Source: Bryobacteraceae bacterium
GTDB taxonomy: Bacteria; Acidobacteriota; Terriglobia; Bryobacterales; Bryobacteraceae
Direction of reading: 5' to 3'
Length of the DNA: 64,000 nucleotides
NCBI GenBank assembly: GCA_947458745.1
Contig: CANGYQ010000008.1
Span: forward strand, 62,001 to 126,000
Positions 36,528 through 44,511 of the stretch are shown here, in pieces. The notes under the pieces are model-generated. The model was not told where the DNA came from, ran no database searches, and saw only the letters and a program-made list of their open reading frames with translations. The first letter of the stretch is position 1. Every line of letters starts with the position of its first letter. Position numbers and translations under genes: made by a program.

Positions 36528-36596
36528 ACCGCTCCCTGGCGGTCGCGGCTCGGTAGCGGGCGAATGCTACCGAGCCGCGCGCGCAAGCAAGCGGGC
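36528..36596. repeat. REP-like inverted doublet, copies 2 and 3
   Basis: The first arm (36528-36557) is the reverse complement of the repeat at 24173-24201, 27 of 29 bases. The second arm (36566-36596) is a degenerate copy in the opposite orientation. Together 36545-36557 and 36566-36578 make a perfect 13-base stem around the 8-base loop GGGCGAAT. It lies between converging genes and may also serve as a terminator or mRNA-stabilising hairpin. Confidence 0.7.
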
Positions 36597-36614
36597 ATCG
36601 GGAAAGCAAAGCGG

Positions 36615-38309
36615 CTAACGCGGCGAAATCCGCGGCCAGGCCAGTTCCACGCCCTGCGCCACGAGCGAAGCCTGAAACTCCTTGCGGCGCGCGTCGTTGT
36701 TGCGGATGGCGCGGGGGGACTGGCGGGTCTTGACGGCGTGGGAGGCCAGGGCTCCGGCTGATTCGCCGATGTTCCATTCCACCGGGTGCAGGCGGTAGCA
36801 GCCGTTGGTGATGTGGGTGACGCCCAGGTTCTTGGAGGCGGCCAACAGATTCTCGACACGGCGCGGGATCAGGGCACCCATGGGGATCTGGAACGGCAGT
36901 GAGCTGACGTCGATGTAGTTGTCGCCGCCCGAGGAGGGGTGCAGGTCGATCCGGTAGCTGCCGATGCCCACCGAATCGGCAAACGCTTCGGCGGTCACCT
37001 GCTCGCGAGACTGGCCGGTGGCCTTCATGCGCGCTTCGGTGCCGACATGCTGTTCAACGACGGTGACCTCCGCCTTGATGCGGCGTGACTCGCGGATGTA
37101 GGGATACTTGGCCAAGCCATCCGCGGTGCCAGACTGGTCGCCGCGCAGCTTCAGGCCCTTCCAGCCCGCGCCGGTGGCGGCCGGAGCCTCGGTCTGCATC
37201 CAGTACAACAAGCTGAGCGAGAGATCCCGGCCACCCTTGAGATGCCGCGCCGCTTCGGCGTCGCTCACTTCATGCAGGTTGCCCAGCCAGTAGTCGTTCT
37301 GGGGCCAGTTAATTAGCGAGATATCGGCACCCGCGTCACCTTCAAAATGACTCTTGGACCGAATGCGGCGGTAGAGCCAGAGGTTCAGCGGTCCCGCGAC
37401 GCCGGTCGATTCTGTCGGGTCGAACTTGACGGCGCGCGGCTCCAGCGTAATGGGGTTCGACATCGACCAGCTCAGCAGTTTGCCGGGCCAGTTTTTAGGC
37501 TTCAGGTTGGGCACATAGTCGCGCCAGAACTGGTAGTTGTCCGGCTTGTCGATGGTGTGGTCCTCGCCAGGGTGGTAGCTGACGGAGAAACAAATAGTGA
37601 AGGCCTGGATGTTGGCCGGTTGCGCCGCTTCCGGTGCCGAGGGTTCGCCGGTCTCTTTGCGCGATTCAAAGCCGGTGACGTATTCCACTTTGGCCAGCGG
37701 CAGCAGATCGCCTTGCTCGGTGGCGTCGATGAAGTAGGGCGCTTCGATCACGCGGGTGGCACCGGATTCCAGGTCCTTCACGCTGACGGCGGTGATGCGG
37801 TCGCCGCTGGTGGCCGCCGCCGCCGGCCGGTGGCGGAGCAGCAGGGTCAGTTGGCCACTGGAGAGCCACGGCGAGAGCATGGCTTCGATAACGGCGAGGG
37901 AGACGGGCGGCTCATGCGTCAAGGCGGAGACGCTACCGCCGCCGGGATTGAAGACGCTCTGTTGGCGGAGGCTGGCCTTCAAGGCGAAATGGTCGCGATA
38001 GTACTGGCGGACGGCGCGACGGTAGTCGCGATAAAGGCGGGTGCCGCCGAAGTTCTCAATCCAGGGATGCTCATCGGGCGGGACGCATTGTGAGGTCAGT
38101 TGGCCGCCCACCCAATCGGTCTCTTCCGTCATCACGACGCGCAACCCATTGCGTAGTGCGGCCACGGCCGCGGCACAGCCACCGGTTCCGCCACCAATGA
38201 TGGCTACGTCAGCATTCAGTGACTTGGCAGCCAACGCCGCGCGAGGAAACACCATGGCGGTTGAGGCAAGAGAAGCAAACTGGCGTCGCGAGATCTTCAC
38301 ATCAGTCAC
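36615..38309 (-). CDS. FAD-dependent oxidoreductase with Tat signal
   Basis: A 564-residue flavoprotein of the FAD-oxidored (PF12831-like) family, often annotated near xanthan lyase. Residues 6-28 form a Tat signal (SRRQFASLAS, then Ala-rich end). The dinucleotide-binding motif IIGGGTGGCAAAVAALRNG is at about 37-55, followed by EETDWVGGQLTSQ; a late EWNIGESAGALASHAV closes the FAD fold. The start is GTG at 38309 with no strong ribosome binding site; another GTG nine bases on is possible. It converges with the SelA-like gene. Such proteins occur widely in polysaccharide loci of Planctomycetota and Acidobacteriota, mostly without known substrate. Confidence 0.83.
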   Translation of the reverse strand: MTDVKISRRQFASLASTAMVFPRAALAAKSLNADVAIIGGGTGGCAAAVAALRNGLRVVMTEETDWVGGQLTSQCVPPDEHPWIENFGGTRLYRDYRRAVRQYYRDHFALKASLRQQSVFNPGGGSVSALTHEPPVSLAVIEAMLSPWLSSGQLTLLLRHRPAAAATSGDRITAVSVKDLESGATRVIEAPYFIDATEQGDLLPLAKVEYVTGFESRKETGEPSAPEAAQPANIQAFTICFSVSYHPGEDHTIDKPDNYQFWRDYVPNLKPKNWPGKLLSWSMSNPITLEPRAVKFDPTESTGVAGPLNLWLYRRIRSKSHFEGDAGADISLINWPQNDYWLGNLHEVSDAEAARHLKGGRDLSLSLLYWMQTEAPAATGAGWKGLKLRGDQSGTADGLAKYPYIRESRRIKAEVTVVEQHVGTEARMKATGQSREQVTAEAFADSVGIGSYRIDLHPSSGGDNYIDVSSLPFQIPMGALIPRRVENLLAASKNLGVTHITNGCYRLHPVEWNIGESAGALASHAVKTRQSPRAIRNNDARRKEFQASLVAQGVELAWPRISPR

Positions 38310-38395
38310 GCTAGCACGAGGCCCGGCAACGGCGGTCTTCGCTGGCCGTGGCCCGCACGCGCGATAATCAAGACTGGCTTTGTCGCCCTTAGACC

Positions 38396-39763
38396 ATGCT
38401 TCAGGAATACATTCACGCTCACGAACAGCGGCTGCTGGACGAACTGCTAACGTTTCTCCGCATCCCCTCCATTTCGACGTTGCCCGAACACCAGGGTGAC
38501 GTCGCCCGGGCGGCCGAATTTGTCGCCGATGCCTTGCGCACGGCTGGTCTGGAGCATGTCGAGATCATTCCGACGGACGGGCATCCGCTGGTCTATGGTG
38601 ATTGGCTGCATGCGCCCGGCAAGCCCACCGTGCTCTGCTACGGGCACTACGATGTGCAGCCGCCGGACCCGCTGGAACTGTGGCACACGCCGCCGTTTGA
38701 GCCGACGATCCGCGACGGCAACATCTATGCCCGCGGTTCGGCTGACGACAAGGGGCAGATGTACACGCACATCAAGGCCGTCGAGGCGTTGATGAAGCTG
38801 CATGACGGGCAGTTGCCGGTGAACGTGAAGTTCCTTGTGGAGGGCGAAGAGGAGATCGGCGGCAAGGCGATCGCCAAGTACGTGCCGGCTCAGCAGGAGA
38901 AGCTGAAGGCCGATGTGGCGCTGGTGTCCGACACGGCGTTGTATGCCGATGGCATCCCGACCCTGTGCGTTGGTCTGCGCGGGCTGATCTATACCGAGAT
39001 TGAAGCGACGGGTCCGGCGCGGGATCTGCATTCCGGCCTGTTTGGCGGCGCGGCACCCAATGCGGTGTTTGGCCTGGTGGAACTGCTGGCCAAGATGAAG
39101 GATGCGGAAGGACGCATCCAGATCCCTGGCATCTACGACGATGTCCTGGAGCCGGCCGCGGCGGAGCTGGCCAGTTGGGACAGCCTGCCCTTTAGCGCCG
39201 AATCCATGCGCCAGAACGAAGTTGGCGCCACCAGCCTGACCGGTGAGCCGGACCGGCGCGTGCTGGAGCGCATCTGGTCTCGCCCGACGCTGGAGGTGCA
39301 CGGCATCGCCGGAGGCTTTACCGCCGCCGGAGCCAAGACCGTGATCCCGTCCAAGGCCACCGCGAAGGTAAGCTTGCGCCTGGTACCCGATCAGCAGCCC
39401 GAAAAGATTGTCGCGGCGCTTAGGGATTTTGTCGCGGCGAATACGCCGTTGGGTATTGTGACGGAGGTCCGGGTTTTGAGTGGTGGGCCGGGCTTGGTGG
39501 TCAATCCCGATCATCCCGCCATGGCGGCCGCCGCTAAGGTGTTTGGCGAGGCGCTGGGGCGGCCCACGGTGTTTACGCGATCCGGAGGCTCCATCCCGAT
39601 CGTGGGTGACTTTGCGCAGCATCTGGGCATTCCCACGGTGTTGATGGGCTTTGGCCTGCCGGACGACGGATTGCACTCGCCGAACGAGAAGTTCCGGCTG
39701 TCGAACTATTACCTGGGCATCGCTACGGTGGCACACTTCCTTGAAGAGTACGGAAATCGCTGA
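38396..39763 (+). CDS. M20-family metallopeptidase (dipeptidase)
   Basis: A 455-residue cytoplasmic zinc aminoacyl peptidase of the M20A/carnosinase-like group. Metal and active-site residues are visible: GHYDVQP (about 84-90), RGSADDKGQ (about 114-122), the general base pair in VEGEEEIGG (about 149-157), then DTALY, and a late His in DGLHSPNE. The lid domain lies between about 190 and 320 and includes RDLHSG. Length matches the family. It is separated from murJ by 31 bases and probably co-transcribed with it. It would hydrolyse dipeptides or N-acyl amino acids. Confidence 0.9.
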   Translation: MLQEYIHAHEQRLLDELLTFLRIPSISTLPEHQGDVARAAEFVADALRTAGLEHVEIIPTDGHPLVYGDWLHAPGKPTVLCYGHYDVQPPDPLELWHTPPFEPTIRDGNIYARGSADDKGQMYTHIKAVEALMKLHDGQLPVNVKFLVEGEEEIGGKAIAKYVPAQQEKLKADVALVSDTALYADGIPTLCVGLRGLIYTEIEATGPARDLHSGLFGGAAPNAVFGLVELLAKMKDAEGRIQIPGIYDDVLEPAAAELASWDSLPFSAESMRQNEVGATSLTGEPDRRVLERIWSRPTLEVHGIAGGFTAAGAKTVIPSKATAKVSLRLVPDQQPEKIVAALRDFVAANTPLGIVTEVRVLSGGPGLVVNPDHPAMAAAAKVFGEALGRPTVFTRSGGSIPIVGDFAQHLGIPTVLMGFGLPDDGLHSPNEKFRLSNYYLGIATVAHFLEEYGNR

Positions 39764-39794
39764 ACCTCGGCCCACTGAACCTTCCGCCACACCG

Positions 39795-41411
39795 GTGAGC
39801 GTCTTCCGCTCCGCCAGCATAGTCTCGGCGGCCGTGGCGCTCAGCCGAGTGAGTGGCTTGGTGCGTGAGATGGTGATGGCGCGCCTGTTTGGCGCGAGCT
39901 TGGCCTATGACGCGTTCCTGCTGGCTTTCCGCATCCCCAACCTGACGCGGGATCTGTTTGCCGAAGGGGCGCTGTCAAGCGCGTTTGTCCCCAAGTTCAC
40001 CGAGTACCTGAATCACCGCAGCCGTGAAGAGGCGGCGCAACTGGCAAATCTAGTGGCGACGGCGCTGATCATGCTGGTGGGCGGATTCTGTTTGCTGGGG
40101 ATGGCCGCCAGTCCCTGGCTGGTGGGTCTGCTGGCGCCAGGCTTCCATCAAGTGCCCGGCAAGTTTGAGCTGGCAGTGTCGCTGACGCGCGTCATGTTCC
40201 CGTTTTTGCTGTTGGTGGCGCTGGCGGCGCAGGCGATGGGCATCTTGAATGCCTGCGGGCAGTTTGGCATCCCGGCGATCTCGTCCACGTTCTTCAATCT
40301 GGGATCGGTGGTGTTTGGGTTGATCCTGGGTTTGGTATTGGGGCCGCAGATGGGCGTGCAGCCCATTGAGGGCATGGCCTGGGGCGTGGTGGGCGGCGGC
40401 GCACTGCAGATGCTGGTGCAGATTCCGGCGCTCGCAAAGCAAGGCTTCCGCTTCCGTTTCCTGATCAACTGGCAGGACCCGGGGTTGCGCCACATCCTGG
40501 CGCTGATGGGCCCGGCGATTCTGGGCAATGCCGCGGTGCAGATCAACGTGATGGTGAACACCTCGTTTGCGGCAGACGTGCTGGACCCCCTGCGAGGCCA
40601 CGACGGTCCGGTGAGCTGGCTGGGCTACGCCTTCCGCTTTATGCAGTTGCCGCTGGGATTGTTCGGCGTGGCCATTGCGTCGGCGACGCTGCCGGCGGTT
40701 TCGCGCAGTGCGGCGGCGGGCAACACGGAAGAGTTCCGCCGGACCCTGTCGCGTTCGTTGGGCATGGTGTTTCTGCTCACCGTGCCGTCGTCGGCCGGTT
40801 TGATTATCCTGGGACGCTCCATGATTGGGGCGATTTATGAAGGCGGCTCCTTCAACGCATACGACACGGCGCAGACGGCGCTGGCCTTGAATGGTTTTGC
40901 GTTCGGACTGGTGGGCTACGCGGCGATGAAGGTGTTGACCCCAGCTTTTTACGCCTTGCAGGATTCGCGAACGCCGATGGTGGTGAGCCTGCTGAGCGTT
41001 GGTGTGAATTTCTTTACCGCCACCGCACTGATCCGGCTGGTGGGCCTGGGCCATGAAGGCTTGGCGATGACCACTTCGGCGGTGGCGGTGTTTGGCTTCC
41101 TGGTTCTTTTCTGGATCTTGCGGGGGCGCTTGGGTGGGATCAATGGCCGTGAGCTGGCCTCCAGCTTTGCGCGGATTGTGGTGGCGGCGACGGCGATGGG
41201 ACTGGTGGTTTACTTCCTCAATGACCGCATCCTGGCCGCGTTGGGACCGGGGAAGTTGTCCTATCTGGCGGCGCTGGCGGCGGCCATTCCGGGGGGTGCG
41301 GCCGTGTTTTGGGCCGTGTGCCGGATGTTGGATGTCCCGGAGTTGGAACCCGTCACACGTTCGCTTGACAGGTTCAATCCCTGGCGGCGTGCTACGATTT
41401 CGACTAGATGA
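39795..41411 (+). CDS. murJ: Lipid II flippase MurJ
   Basis: A 538-residue, 14-helix membrane protein of the MOP superfamily that flips lipid II for peptidoglycan synthesis. The amino end SVFRSASIVSAAVALSRVSGLVRE is the MurJ signature start, followed by DAFLLAFRIPNLTRDLFAEGALSSAFVP with the conserved Arg, Asn and Arg residues. The GTG at 39795 begins exactly there; the frame is open further left but that part overlaps the peptidase gene. The stop overlaps the next gene by four bases (ATGA), so they are translationally coupled. Confidence 0.93.
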   Translation: MSVFRSASIVSAAVALSRVSGLVREMVMARLFGASLAYDAFLLAFRIPNLTRDLFAEGALSSAFVPKFTEYLNHRSREEAAQLANLVATALIMLVGGFCLLGMAASPWLVGLLAPGFHQVPGKFELAVSLTRVMFPFLLLVALAAQAMGILNACGQFGIPAISSTFFNLGSVVFGLILGLVLGPQMGVQPIEGMAWGVVGGGALQMLVQIPALAKQGFRFRFLINWQDPGLRHILALMGPAILGNAAVQINVMVNTSFAADVLDPLRGHDGPVSWLGYAFRFMQLPLGLFGVAIASATLPAVSRSAAAGNTEEFRRTLSRSLGMVFLLTVPSSAGLIILGRSMIGAIYEGGSFNAYDTAQTALALNGFAFGLVGYAAMKVLTPAFYALQDSRTPMVVSLLSVGVNFFTATALIRLVGLGHEGLAMTTSAVAVFGFLVLFWILRGRLGGINGRELASSFARIVVAATAMGLVVYFLNDRILAALGPGKLSYLAALAAAIPGGAAVFWAVCRMLDVPELEPVTRSLDRFNPWRRATISTR

Positions 41412-42166
41412 TAGAGGAAGTTGAACAGGCAGTCCGGTTGGAAGAAGTTGACCGTCGGCTGATCAGCCTGACGCAGGAAATCGCGGAGCTTCCTAAGCAC
41501 ATCACGCGAATCGAGCAGCAGTTGATCGGCCATTTGAAGAAGTTAGAGGCCGACAAAGCGGCGCTTGGGGCCAATCAGCGGGAGCGCAAACAGAAAGAAC
41601 TGGATGTCCTGGCGGCCAACCAGAAGATTTCTAAGTTGCGCGATCAGATGATGTCGGCCAAGACCAACGAGCAGTACAAGGCCTTCCAGCATGAGATCGA
41701 GTTCTGCGAAGGTGAGATTCGCAAGGCCGACGATCGGACCCTGGAGCTAATGACGGCCTCCGAGCCCCTCACCGCCGCCGTAAAGGCCGCGGAAGTGGCG
41801 TTGGCCGATGAGAAGAAGCAGGTGGAAGCCGAGAAGGCCGCGGCGCGGGAGCGGTCCAGCGCGGACCAGCAGGCGATGGCCACAGCCAAGGCGCAGCGGG
41901 CCGAATTGGCCGCCACGTTGCCCCCACAGTTGCTGGCCAACTTTGAGCGCTTGCGCAAGAAGTTCCCCAAGGGCCCCATTGTCACCGATGCCACCAAGGG
42001 GCAATGCTCGGCCTGCCACATGAAGTTGCGGCCCCAGTATTTTGAGGACTTGAAGCGCTCCACCAAAGTGATGAACTGCGAGAGCTGCGGCCGCATCCTC
42101 CGCTACGCTCCGGCCACCGACCAGCAGGCGTTGTATGACGGCGGCACGCGCGTCTCGATGAGCTAA
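41408..42166 (+). CDS. Coiled-coil C4 zinc-ribbon protein (zf-RING_7 family)
   Basis: A 252-residue protein: residues about 1-180 form long coiled coils with heptad pattern and many Lys/Glu/Ala, and the C terminus holds a zinc ribbon with CSACH near 198 and CESCG near 225. This is the PF02591-type family (related to chlamydial CT398), widespread and of uncertain role, proposed to act as an adaptor. The ATG overlaps the murJ stop. A bidirectional terminator follows. Confidence 0.88.
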   Translation: MIEEVEQAVRLEEVDRRLISLTQEIAELPKHITRIEQQLIGHLKKLEADKAALGANQRERKQKELDVLAANQKISKLRDQMMSAKTNEQYKAFQHEIEFCEGEIRKADDRTLELMTASEPLTAAVKAAEVALADEKKQVEAEKAAARERSSADQQAMATAKAQRAELAATLPPQLLANFERLRKKFPKGPIVTDATKGQCSACHMKLRPQYFEDLKRSTKVMNCESCGRILRYAPATDQQALYDGGTRVSMS

Positions 42167-42193
42167 ACCGGCAAAACAAGACCACCGAAACAG

Positions 42194-42240
42194 AAAGGGC
42201 CCGGCGGAGTGATGCTCCACCGGGCCCTTCGCTTCTTGCT
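42194..42240. terminator. Bidirectional terminator between converging genes
   Basis: AAAGGGCCCGGCGGAG (from 42194) pairs with CTCCACCGGGCCCTT (to 42229) apart from small internal mismatches, around a short loop. Both flanks are moderately T-rich in their reading direction (TTCGCTTCTTGCTT rightward, TTTCTGTTTC leftward). It lies between the zinc-ribbon gene and the converging radical SAM gene. Confidence 0.75.
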
Positions 42241-42243
42241 TCG

Positions 42244-43797
42244 TTAGGCTGACAGCTTGACGAGTCCTGAGACCGAAGCCGCCGCCGCCATCGAAGCGGG
42301 CATCTCGAGATCCGGCATCGGCTTGGCGGTAAACAGACGGCGGCTGGGGATGGCCAGCAAGCGAGCCCAACGGTTCGCACGGCTGCGGCGCGCGCTATCG
42401 GTGGAGATGCCGGTGTTGGCGTACATCTGCCGGTACAGGCGCGAGATGAACAGGAACGCAATCCGGCCCTTCAGATTCGGCACGCAGCTGGAACGCTTCC
42501 AGATGGCCCCAAGGCTGTAGAACTGGTCCCAGACCTTCTGCGTACGGTCCCGGATTTCGTCGGTGGTCATGGTGGGGTGTTCCACAAACATCTTGGGCCG
42601 CTTTTCGGCAGGGATCAGCCAGTGACGCGTCACCGGGATGCCGTCAACGCGCTGTACACCTTCACCCTGTTTCTTTTCCCACTTCTCGAAATCAACCGTG
42701 CCAGGGAACGGCGTCAGCATCACAAACTGCGCGAAGGTGATGTCGGCCTGTTTGGCCAGCTCCAGGGTGGCATTGAAGGTATCTTCGCGATCGCTGGGGA
42801 GACCGAAAATGAATGAGCCGAGCACATGGACGCCCGCCGCACGGAAGCGGCGCAAACGTTCCGCCAGTTCCGCGCCCGAAGAGTTGAAGCCCTTGTAGAC
42901 GGCCTTCAAGCCTTCGTCGGTGACCGACTCCACGCCCACCAGCGCGCCCTTGATGCGGGCCTTGTTCATGGCTTCCAAAAACGCCTGGTCCTCGGAGGCT
43001 TCCATGGTGATCTGCGTGAATAGCACCATGTCCTTGGGCAGCTCTGCCAGCGCGGCCATCAGCTCAAACCGCTCATTGCGAATGGCGGTCAGCTCAGCCA
43101 GGCGGGCAAAGTTCTTCTGCCGCTCGGCATTCGCCAAGTCGGTCAGCGTGACGGGATAGAAGTTGTCATCAGCCAGCGCGATGAAGCGGTAGCCCAGACG
43201 GCGCAGTTCCACGATCTCGGCGATCACCGGATGGGTGGCGCGTTGGCGCGGTTCCTGGCCGTCGGTCCGCCAGACCGAGCAGAAGGAGCAATGCTTCGGG
43301 CAGCCGCGAACGGTCTGGACCGACGCCCACATGTAGCGGCCAGCGGGCAGCAGATCCCAGCGAGCGGACGCAAATTTGGAGGCTCCGACGCGACCGCCGG
43401 CATAGTTCTTTTCGGGCTTGCCGGCCACACAGTCATCAATGACCTGGCCCCACACCTGGTCACCATCGCCATCCACAACGGCATGGGCCTGGCCCAATTC
43501 AAAAGCTTCCTCGGGGAACAGGGTGGCATGAATGCCACCGAACACTACCCAGGCACCACGTTCGCGGGCCGCCCGGCCCACGGCAAAGCCGCGCAGGGCA
43601 TTGCCGGTATGAATACCGATACCCACCACGTCTCCGGCCTTGATCGTGTTGACGTCAAGCGCTTCCAGCGTTTCGTCAACAATCACCGGATCGCCAAAGC
43701 GGGCCGGCGTGGCACCGGCCAACACGAACAACCACCGGGGCGTAATGACCCCGATCCCAAAAGCCAAATCGCTAGGATTAATGAGGTGAACTCGCAC
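42244..43797 (-). CDS. B12-binding-domain radical SAM protein
   Basis: A 517-residue radical SAM enzyme. An N-terminal cobalamin-binding-like Rossmann domain (about 1-135: DVVGIGIHTGNA, WVVFGGIHATLFPEEA) lacks the classical DxHxxG base-off His. The radical SAM domain carries the cluster motif CPKHCSFC near 160-167, then GYRFIALADDNFY, and a late TPFPGT typical of this group. The start is GTG at 43797 with AAGGAG eight bases upstream; an upstream GTG/ATG is less likely. Related enzymes build or modify lipids, cofactors and hopanoids; the product here is not deducible. Confidence 0.85.
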   Translation of the reverse strand: MRVHLINPSDLAFGIGVITPRWLFVLAGATPARFGDPVIVDETLEALDVNTIKAGDVVGIGIHTGNALRGFAVGRAARERGAWVVFGGIHATLFPEEAFELGQAHAVVDGDGDQVWGQVIDDCVAGKPEKNYAGGRVGASKFASARWDLLPAGRYMWASVQTVRGCPKHCSFCSVWRTDGQEPRQRATHPVIAEIVELRRLGYRFIALADDNFYPVTLTDLANAERQKNFARLAELTAIRNERFELMAALAELPKDMVLFTQITMEASEDQAFLEAMNKARIKGALVGVESVTDEGLKAVYKGFNSSGAELAERLRRFRAAGVHVLGSFIFGLPSDREDTFNATLELAKQADITFAQFVMLTPFPGTVDFEKWEKKQGEGVQRVDGIPVTRHWLIPAEKRPKMFVEHPTMTTDEIRDRTQKVWDQFYSLGAIWKRSSCVPNLKGRIAFLFISRLYRQMYANTGISTDSARRSRANRWARLLAIPSRRLFTAKPMPDLEMPASMAAAASVSGLVKLSA

Positions 43798-44072
43798 TAA
43801 ACATCTCCTTGGACGCAACCGTCTTAGGCGTCAATTCTGCAAGGATGCCAACTGCGGCCTTAATGTTTGATCGCCGTTTGCGAGCATAGCAAAGATCGCT
43901 TGCCTTAGCATGCTACTCTGGAAATACGTCACGGAATCGTGGCGGCTCTGCCGTGTTAAACTTCGCCCGCGTTATTGTGTTCGGCCTAGCCCAGCTCGCA
44001 GTGTGTCCGGCTGCCCGGAAGGCAGCTCGTAATTGATGGGTGACCACTCACCCATGTCCAAGGAGTAGTGAG
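43798..44072 (+). promoter_or_regulatory. Structured leader of the RRM gene
   Basis: The region between the divergent radical SAM and RRM genes. It contains a 10-base palindrome TAGCATGCTA (43906-43915) and two hairpins in the presumed leader: GCTGCC/GGCAGC (44010-44026, 5-base loop) and ATGGGTGA/TCACCCAT (44036-44055, 4-base loop). The second ends five bases before the Shine-Dalgarno AAGGAG (44060-44065). This suggests control of translation or stability of the RNA-binding-protein message. Confidence 0.5.
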
Positions 44073-44426
44073 ATGACCAATATTTTCGTAGGAAACCTTT
44101 CCTATCAGACCGGCGAGGCCGATTTGGAAGCCGCATTTGCGCAGTACGGGGCGGTGGAGCGGGTGAGCATTGTCCGGGATCGCGACACCGGGCAGCCGCG
44201 CGGTTTCGCATTTGTTGAAATGACCAATGGCAACGAGGCGCAGAACGCGATCGCCAGCCTGAATGGGCGTGAACTGAACGGCCGTGCAATCAACGTGAAC
44301 GAAGCTCGTCCCCGTGAAGAGCGCGGTGGCGGCGGCGGTGGCAACCGGTTCGGCGGCGGCGGTGGCCGTGGCGGCAACCGTGGCGGCAGCGGCGGTGGTG
44401 GTGGCCGGCGCGAACAGCGCTGGTAG
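44073..44426 (+). CDS. RRM-domain RNA-binding protein with Gly-rich tail
   Basis: A 117-residue single-RRM protein similar to the small cold-induced RNA-binding proteins of bacteria. RNP2 (IFVGNL, residues 3-8) and RNP1 (RGFAFVEM, about 42-49) are intact. After about residue 82 the tail is almost only Gly, Arg and Asn, as in eukaryotic Gly-rich RNA-binding proteins. The ATG at 44073 follows AAGGAG by seven bases. It probably binds single-stranded RNA as a chaperone. Confidence 0.93.
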   Translation: MTNIFVGNLSYQTGEADLEAAFAQYGAVERVSIVRDRDTGQPRGFAFVEMTNGNEAQNAIASLNGRELNGRAINVNEARPREERGGGGGGNRFGGGGGRGGNRGGSGGGGGRREQRW

Positions 44427-44458
44427 TCTGCAACCCTCAAAAAATATTTTCTAGCAAG

Positions 44459-44511
44459 AATGGCCTCCCGGGTAAAAACCTGGGGGGCCATTCGGTTTTG
44501 TGTCCTTTTTT
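44459..44511 (+). terminator. Terminator of the RRM gene
   Basis: AATGGCCTCCCGGGT (44459-44473) pairs with ACCTGGGGGGCCATT (44478-44492) around a short A-rich loop, followed by TTTT and the T run at 44506-44511. It reaches exactly to the stop codon of the converging MATE gene. Confidence 0.85.

Noticed and set aside
39651..39794. Upstream extension of the murJ frame
   Set aside because: It lies mostly inside the M20 peptidase gene in another frame; the MurJ amino terminus begins at the GTG at 39795.
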